Source: Breviolum minutum Mf 1.05b.01 (lineage: Eukaryota; Sar; Dinophyceae; Suessiales; Symbiodiniaceae). Taken from it: DNA of 64,000 nt. The DNA lies in the NCBI GenBank assembly GCA_000507305.1, contig DF239741.1, forward strand, positions 62,001-126,000, written 5' to 3'. This document shows positions 57,700-64,000 of this stretch, piece by piece. The translations under genes were made by a program, and so were the position numbers. The notes beneath the pieces are model-generated. The model was not told the origin of the DNA. It ran no database searches and was given only the letters and a program-made list of their open reading frames with translations. Each line of letters opens with the position of its first letter. The first letter of the stretch is position 1.

Positions 57700-60500
57700 T
57701 TGTGCCCCCACTGCCTGCTGCCATGCTTCAGTAAGAAAGTGTTGGTAGACTAATGAAGCTGGAAATTCAAGGAAATTCAATACTGCAGGTCAGCAAAGGC
57801 AACTGGTTCCACTACATGTCAACAAGCCACATATCCAGAAAGCTTAAGTTCATTGAACAATAGAGTGGCTCCAGCAACCAGCATTCAGAATAACTCCCTG
57901 GATTGTGTTGCGCATTTTTAATTGCGCTTTTTCAATTTGCGCCATCGGCCACTGGTCCTTTGTGGTCGTCTTTCCAATCGAGCTGCACTGCGGATGTGTG
58001 GTTTTGGATTCCTTCCAGCTGGTGTGGCCCCTCAGCCTCTCTCGGAAAGGAATGTATCTAAATGATTCCAAATGTAGCTTGTATTCTCATCACACTCAGA
58101 CTTCATAGGCATGCTGCGAATGAAGCACTGTTTTGAGTTGGCAAGGCAGGTTGGAATCTGCTCAGCATGGGTGCGAAGCTGGTGGGGGCCTTGATGACTG
58201 CAGTGGAATTATGTCAAGTCAGCCTTGTGGTATTCATACCAAGGACCCAAACTGAGCCAGTTTGGTTTCCTTGGTTGCCTTTGCTTGTAGTGGTTGATAA
58301 ATTCTGATGATATCCATTGATACTTTGTGAATGTCTTCTATCATTGGTGTGCCATTTCCATTGGTTGTGTTGGAATCATACATTTTTTCCAAGTGACATT
58401 GTAGAGAATCCAACGCCTACTCGGGATATGGCACATTAACCTTCATTGAGTGCCTTGAAGTACATCAGTGTGTTGCCTTTTTCACTCACCCTTAATCATC
58501 CTTTCTGCTACTGACATCTACTTATATAACTCATATTGTATAAATGAATAAATGATGCATGCTTACATACCTCTTGCCTATTCACTTTATTCACTTTACC
58601 CAAGTTGGATTGGAATCAGACTGTCCGAGTGGGTTGAGCAGGGAATTTTACAATCTGCATCCAGAAGTATTGGGGCTGCACCCATAGGTTCCGTGACATG
58701 GTGTCTCAAAATTAGGCACCCCAAAATTTCGGGAATTGAACTAAAATGATCTACGGATACACTTTATGGATAGGACACCTAGATTTTTATGACACCCCAG
58801 CCAAGATAATTGTTTTTTCTTCATCGGTACCTGATGAGTCACAACTGATAAATGCCCACCAGGTTGGTTGCTGTGTGTCGTCGGAGTTTGACGAGGTGGT
58901 GTTTTCGGGTGATCGGGTGAGGTGCCAAGGCGGCCTAATGCAGAAATAAAACATATCCCCTATGGCAGCAAAGGATGAAACACTCAAACTGTTGTGACTT
59001 TCCCAGGGTTGCACGAGGTTGATTTCAAGGTGAACTTATTCTTAATTTATTAGTACCGTATACGTCTATATTTAACTATTTTTTGAACATGTGATTCGAG
59101 AATCTTGCTGTCCAACATCGGAGGCCACTGGCGACTTTGGTGATACGTTGAGCAAACCCATTTTCTATGAAGATCTCCTGTGCAGCTGCCATGTGCTTTT
59201 GAACGGATCCTGTTTGCTACAAAGATGAAAACAGGACGAATCCAAAGCCGAATCCAACATGTTTCTTTCAGAATTTTGCACAAACCTATGAAATATATAT
59301 ACAAGTGATGATCAAGTGATGTATTTGTTTTTTGGCATTTAGCATTGATCCGCCGGCCCTTCGGAGTTTCAAAATTTCTTGTTTTGCACCCCCTGAGATG
59401 CTTGCCAGGAGTGGTCGCAGAGATTCCGCCAAATCCCAGGCCAACATGACATCATGGATGATGCGGATTTCGAGTGAGAGAAAACTTATATTAAAAAAAA
59501 AGAAAATAGATTGAAGATTCAAATTTGTTTGGGGTTGGCATATTCTGAGTGGATTTGCCTTGTAGGTCTATGGCAGAAATCCCGTGGCACAGGAGGCCAG
59601 GTGGCTTTTTGTTGTGTTTTTTTTTTCGATGCGAATGGAACTGGAATCGCCAAGGCGTTGAGAGGCAGTCAATTCTCTAGTTGCAAGGCCAAAGGCGCGA
59701 TGTAGAAAACCAAAAAGAAATTAAAAAACTGCCATTTTTTGGCATCAGTAGTTGGAAAAACTCCTGGGCGTTTTTTGTTAAGTTTTTTTTCCTAATTGTT
59801 TTTTGGGGGGGGAAGGCTTGTGGAAGGAGTATCACCTCATCAATATATCCAGTTTCCATGACTCCATGTGTTGTGTTTTTTTCGGTGACACCGACAACGG
59901 TAGGCCATTTGCTGAATTCAATTGAGAATGACCAGGGCCTTCAGGCCTCACAATCTGCGAAACGCCTGGTGTCCATGTCAGTCACTGAAACCCGGCGTTT
60001 CTGTTTCAATATCGTTTCTGTTTTCCCAAAAACTGCAGAGTTGTATTTGGCTTATTTTCTGAAATGCAAAACCCCAAAGCAACATTTTAGAAAGTGGCAG
60101 GCATTGAAATAAGCATACGTATATCAGACTCAACCGCTTTTATGCAACCTCAGCCTTAGCCAAGCCCCTGTTAATGTGACAAACACAGCCTGGAATACTA
60201 CTACTACAATGTGCTGCAAGCAGTGTGAACAACAAGAGATTATGACATGGAGGTATGCTGTAAAGCAGACAAATCTCATATCACGGCTATGGTTCAATCG
60301 GGTTCAAACAGTCGAACGCTTGAAATCACATTCCCTAATTTATCTGCTGACCGAGCCTTATTATTCGTGCCTGCGGCCGTGTCGCCGTGAGGAGCCTGGT
60401 GTGGGGGTCAGTGAGTCGCAAGATTTTAGCAAGATTTACTCACAGAATTGCATGATCAACAATTCTTTTTCAGCCCTCGTTTGCACTCTCGCCAAAGATC
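57700..60500. other. mostly non-coding
   Basis: Only one piece looks coding: ~59345-59475 on + (DPPALRSFKISCFAPPEMLA). The rest has no protein-like frame. It is the space between the unassigned unit and the NIFK-like gene. Confidence 0.35.
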
Positions 60501-60516
60501 GCAATGCTTTCAGGTG

Positions 60517-63500
60517 ATGGTGGGAAAGAAGAAGGTTGCCAAGAAGGTTTGGGCGATTTTCTCTACGGCGTGTCAACCTCCGGGTGTCAAGGGTGAAAGC
60601 ATCTAGCTTCCCTTGGCACGCACCTTGCAGGGCAAAGCCAAGCCTAAAACAGAGGAGTCGGCACCTTCAAAGCCAAAAGGGAAGAAAGCCCAGGTGTGAT
60701 GATTTCCCAAGGGTGCAGAGGTCTATGAATTCTCTATCAAACAGCACGGTGCAATTTTCAGAACTTTCTCATCAAGCAGCTTGTTTGTCATGCCCCTTCC
60801 GAAATAGGTGAAAGAGGCTCCCCAAAAAGATGAGAAAGTCGAAAAGAAGGCAGATTCAAAGGCACACTTGGCGGCTGCCCAGAATCTACAGTGCTTGGGA
60901 AGAACCTGTCTTGGACAAGAACATGTCAAAACCTGGACCTGCCATAGACTGGCAGTATCTTGCAGTGAAGTCATGTAAGTCTGAACACAGATATGGATGT
61001 ATGAGAGCTGAGCAAAAGGACCATGAATGAAACGGGTTTACTAGGCGACGACCCTTGCTGTGCAATGAGCAGTCTCAACATGTCTCGGCTGTATACAATT
61101 TTTTGTTGTTGCGGGGGCAAACGTATTTTTGATCGTGGTAAAGACTTGGCAAATGTCAAACGTGGAAACGTTCAATTTGCATGCGCAAAATCAAGAATGG
61201 AGATGGCTAGAGTTTGGCGAGAGTCAGTGATGTTTTCCAGCTAAGATTGCCATTGCTGCGAAAAGGAATTCAGATCGATCCTATTGCCCCTATTGCATCG
61301 TCATAAACGTGAGGTACTGGGTAAGACAACTGGACAAAAAGGCAACATACAGCAACAAAAGGTAAAGGTAAGGAAACAGCAGGTAAAAATAGGTGAGAAT
61401 AGGCAACATATGAAAACATATTATGGTAACATATGATGACATAGGTAACCTATGGCAACCTAGGGTAACCTACTTCATTTGCTTAAGCATGACTGAAACT
61501 GATGGATGTCATGCAGGCTGAGCGGCCTCGAAAGACGAAGGCGAATCGCTTTAAAGAGGCCATGGAAGCCGAAGAGGCAGAGGTGTGGGAACGAATTTTT
61601 TCGAAGAACTTTCATCTGGAGTTGGGCATTGTTTTTTTTGCAATGCTGTATGATGTGATATAAATGTAAAATATGTTATGTATATACGTGAGAGTTGAGC
61701 AAAAGGTCCATGAAAGGGGTTTCCTTTGCGTAAGCCTTTGGGTATGCAATTAACAGTCTCGGCTAAAGTTTTTTTCTGACATGGCGAAAGTAATTTTTTT
61801 TCTGGCGAAAGTTTTGGCGAAAGTTCATGTACACATGTCTAAATTGCATTGTAGATATTTGTACTTAGTGTTTATTATGTCTATATGTATCATTTTGTGA
61901 AAACTATTGGGGGATTTTTCGCGAAAGTTTGGCGAAAGTTTTGCTAAAGCCTTGGCGAAAGACGACCTTCATTTGAAGGCTAGGTGGCCTAAACTGTGGA
62001 CTTCGTTGTGTCAGAACTGACCGATGAAGGTGAGCAAGNAATGTCTGTATGATGTGATATAAATGTAAAATATGTTATGTATATACGTGAGAGTTGAAGC
62101 AAAAGGTCCATGTAAAGGGGTTTCCTTTGCGTAAGCCTTTGGGTATGCAATTAACAGTCTCGGCTAAAGTTTTTTTCTGACATGGCGAAAGTAATTTTTT
62201 TTCTGGCGAAAGTTTTGGCGAAAGTTCATGTACACATGTCTAAATTGCATTGTAGATATTTGTACTTAGTGTTTATTATGTCTATATGTATCATTTTGTG
62301 AAAACTATTGGGGGATTTTTCGCGAAAGTTTGGCGAAAGTTTTGCTAAAGCCTTGGCGAAAGACGACCTTCATTTGAAGGCTAGGTGGCCTAAACTGTGG
62401 ACTTGTTGTGTCAGAACTGACCGATGAAGGTGAGCAAGGACCAACATCTTAAAGCAGAACGTAAATGTTTAAGTGCAGCTGCCGCAGAATGAAGTGTGAC
62501 GAGGGATCAGACGCCTGGAACAGTTTGAGGATATCACACATCCACGTTTTTCTTAAAAATCTTCGCCAACGTGTGCCGCGAAAGAAAAACATGGAGTTCG
62601 CGAAAGTTCGGCGAAAGAATTTTTTTTGCGAAGATGGCGTTTTCCAGATGAAAGAATTTAGAACAACCCTCACGTATATACACGGATTTATGGATTGGAA
62701 AAGGCGTTTTACTTTAAATCTGATACATGTTTTTTGTAATTGGTAGAAATTGTAAGAAGCTGAATAGGAGCCGGGAGAGGAGACTGAGCCCAGAGGAGTT
62801 GTGTTTTTGGGTTGGAAGCTCAGAAGATTTTCGTCTTCGATCTGGGATGATGCAGTCTCAGCTTGGACTTGGAACACAGATCTTGCAGGTCGCATTCCCC
62901 GAGGCTTCTTGGAGGACCAGATGAAGAAGTGTCCTACACAGAAAGGGGAAACAGGTGAAGCAACCCTCATTGAAGCATGCCATCGCACAGAATGAAGCGT
63001 AGCTTTTCAAAGGGTTTCTCATCATATTCCATGAAAAAAAAAATCATATCTGGTGACTGGCGCCTTTTGGCATCGTTTCCTCCACGGGGCAAAGGTACTT
63101 CTCGCAGTTCGGAGAGGTTACTCGCTTTCGCCTCATGCGCTCTCGGAAGACGGGTGGGCCCAAGGCCGGGCCGGGAAGGCAGCACAAGTGAGATTCAACC
63201 AACAAGACCGTTGAAGTTGATGGATGAATTTGACACCATTTCAAAAGATATGATCATTTGAATAAAGTATTTGGATGTATTTTGGATACTGAGCTCAGAA
63301 AACTGCCACTTGTTTGACCTTGCAAGGTGCATGTTTGCCAGTCTAGAAGGCTTCCCTGTCAAAGGATTAACTTAGCCGAACTTCTTCTTGGTATATTGCC
63401 TTGTACTTGATCACCGCTTGATTTCAACAAAACGAGTCATGATAGAACCTGTCAAGAATTTCCAGTGCCCGGTTCCTTCGGTTGATCGGGATCCTTGCAG

Positions 63501-63850
63501 AAAACCCGGGTTGACCCATTGATTTTGTTGCCAGGGCTATGGCTTCATCGAGTTTCGCCAGGAGAGTGTAGCCAAGATTGTGGCCCAGACCATGCACAAG
63601 ATTCTTGGCAAAGTTGGTGGAGAATCAGTTGGTCCAGTCCATCAATTGTGGATGCTGATAGAGATTTTATAGACTTGTAGAATCTTATATATAATCTGAT
63701 AGCTATGGTTCGAAATTCTTCCTGGGATTTCTTGAAGATTGCGCCTTATGGGACCAAGTTACATGATTGGTGACAAGACACTGGTCTGCGAGTTCAAGCC
63801 CAAGGAGCAGGCACAGCCGATGATGAGCATGTGCGGATGAATGAATGTTA
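60517..63850 (+). CDS. nucleolar RRM protein, NIFK/Nop15-like
   Basis: ATG 60517 opens a Lys-rich start (MVGKKKVAKK). Small exons follow: 60631-60693 (GKAKPKTEESAPSKPKGKKA), 60808-~60899 (VKEAPQKDEKVEKKADSKAH) and 61517-61582 (AERPRKTKANRFKEAMEAEE). An RRM is split over exons ~62889-62935 (GRIPRGFLEDQMKK, the RNP2/helix-1 block), ~63535-63610 (GYGFIEFRQESVAKIVAQTM, RNP1 plus helix 2) and ~63770-63830 (DKTLVCEFKPKEQAQP). GRIPRGF, the VAKIVA-TM helix and CEF-P-KE are hallmarks of the NIFK/Nop15 group, which acts in 60S ribosomal subunit assembly in the nucleolus. One exon between RNP2 and RNP1 was not located, and the 3' end may lie beyond the window. The Lys-rich N-terminus is a lineage-specific extension or nucleolar signal. 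Confidence 0.65.
61340..61475. repeat. degenerate AGGTAA/ATATG short repeats
   Basis: Imperfect units such as AGGTAAA, GGTAAC(A/C)TA and CATATGA run through the intron just before the 61517 exon. Confidence 0.55.
61644..62438. repeat. 399-bp direct tandem duplication, single N at junction
   Basis: Copy 1 (61644-62038) and copy 2 (62043-62438) differ by a handful of bases, for example GAGTTGAGC/GAGTTGAAGC and GACTTCGTTG/GACTTGTTG. The junction holds a lone N at 62039. Both copies contain a GGCGAAAGTTTT minisatellite. The repeat lies in an intron of the NIFK-like gene. An N exactly at the seam suggests two overlapping contigs placed side by side. Confidence 0.85.
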
Positions 63851-64000
63851 GATGACGGCTCTGTAAGTGTTGTAGTAGCAAATCTGGTATGAATTAGAAA
63901 AGACAGTCCTGTCATGGTTGTTTTTTCAATGTGTTTCACATTTGCAAAATCCTTATCTTTGCAAATTAAGTCAGAAGATCTCTCGAAGGAGGGGTGAATT

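Noticed and set aside
1..64000. CRISPR array, bacterial operons or plasmid origin
   Set aside because: There are no evenly spaced palindromic repeats with unique spacers, no ribosome-binding-site-led gene clusters, and a clear intron-rich eukaryotic structure. The 74-bp repeats at 6421 have similar, not unique, spacers.

Overview
The window reads as nuclear DNA of a dinoflagellate, probably of the Symbiodiniaceae/Suessiales type. The signs are many short exons, GA and GC splice donors next to GT, AG-G acceptors, all recognisable host genes on the + strand, abundant non-LTR retrotransposon debris, and two copies of the dinoflagellate trans-spliced leader (DinoSL). GC content is moderate and microsatellites are frequent. 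Three N tracts (1689, 26443-26607, 62039) mark assembly joins. Gene models were made by eye from exon homology; exon edges are approximate unless a splice is said to keep frame.

Layout. 1-8.2 kb: a block of three or four neighbouring + strand genes. The first fuses an ASCH domain to a JAMM (AMSH-like) deubiquitinase domain. The second is a pogo/DDE_1-type transposase with all three catalytic Asp positions. The third is an acidic protein of 374 aa with a small Trp/Arg-rich C-terminal domain. Most of their introns carry a 15-base motif, CAAATAGAAGATATT, in either orientation. About 20 copies lie between 647 and 7921, and I saw none elsewhere in the window. This looks like an introner/MITE-type family and is the best candidate here for an undescribed system. 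8.2-15 kb: scattered exon-like pieces that I cannot name. 15.2-19.5 kb: an NAD kinase gene in at least ten small exons.

19.5-30.8 kb: repeats and a retrotransposon graveyard. One LINE (24.27-28.09 kb) is split by an insertion that starts with a near-perfect DinoSL and ends in poly(A). This is a reverse-transcribed trans-spliced mRNA encoding a RING-H2 protein. Other LINE pieces lie on both strands around it.

30.9-40.4 kb: one large gene with ankyrin-like repeats, a coiled coil, a NO VEIN/sacsin-type GHKL ATPase domain split by a 3.4-kb intron, a long NOV-like region, and a C-terminal tail with a cut-down J-domain. 41-49.5 kb: exon-like segments of one or more unidentified genes. 49.6-52.4 kb: a major facilitator superfamily transporter. 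52.4-60.5 kb: mostly unassigned. 60.5 kb to the end: a nucleolar RRM protein resembling NIFK/Nop15, with a lysine-rich N-terminus, running off the right edge.

Nothing suggests that the host genes form one pathway. They look like an ordinary unidirectional dinoflagellate array (signalling or ubiquitin, redox cofactor synthesis, chaperone-like ATPase, transport, ribosome assembly) invaded by transposons.
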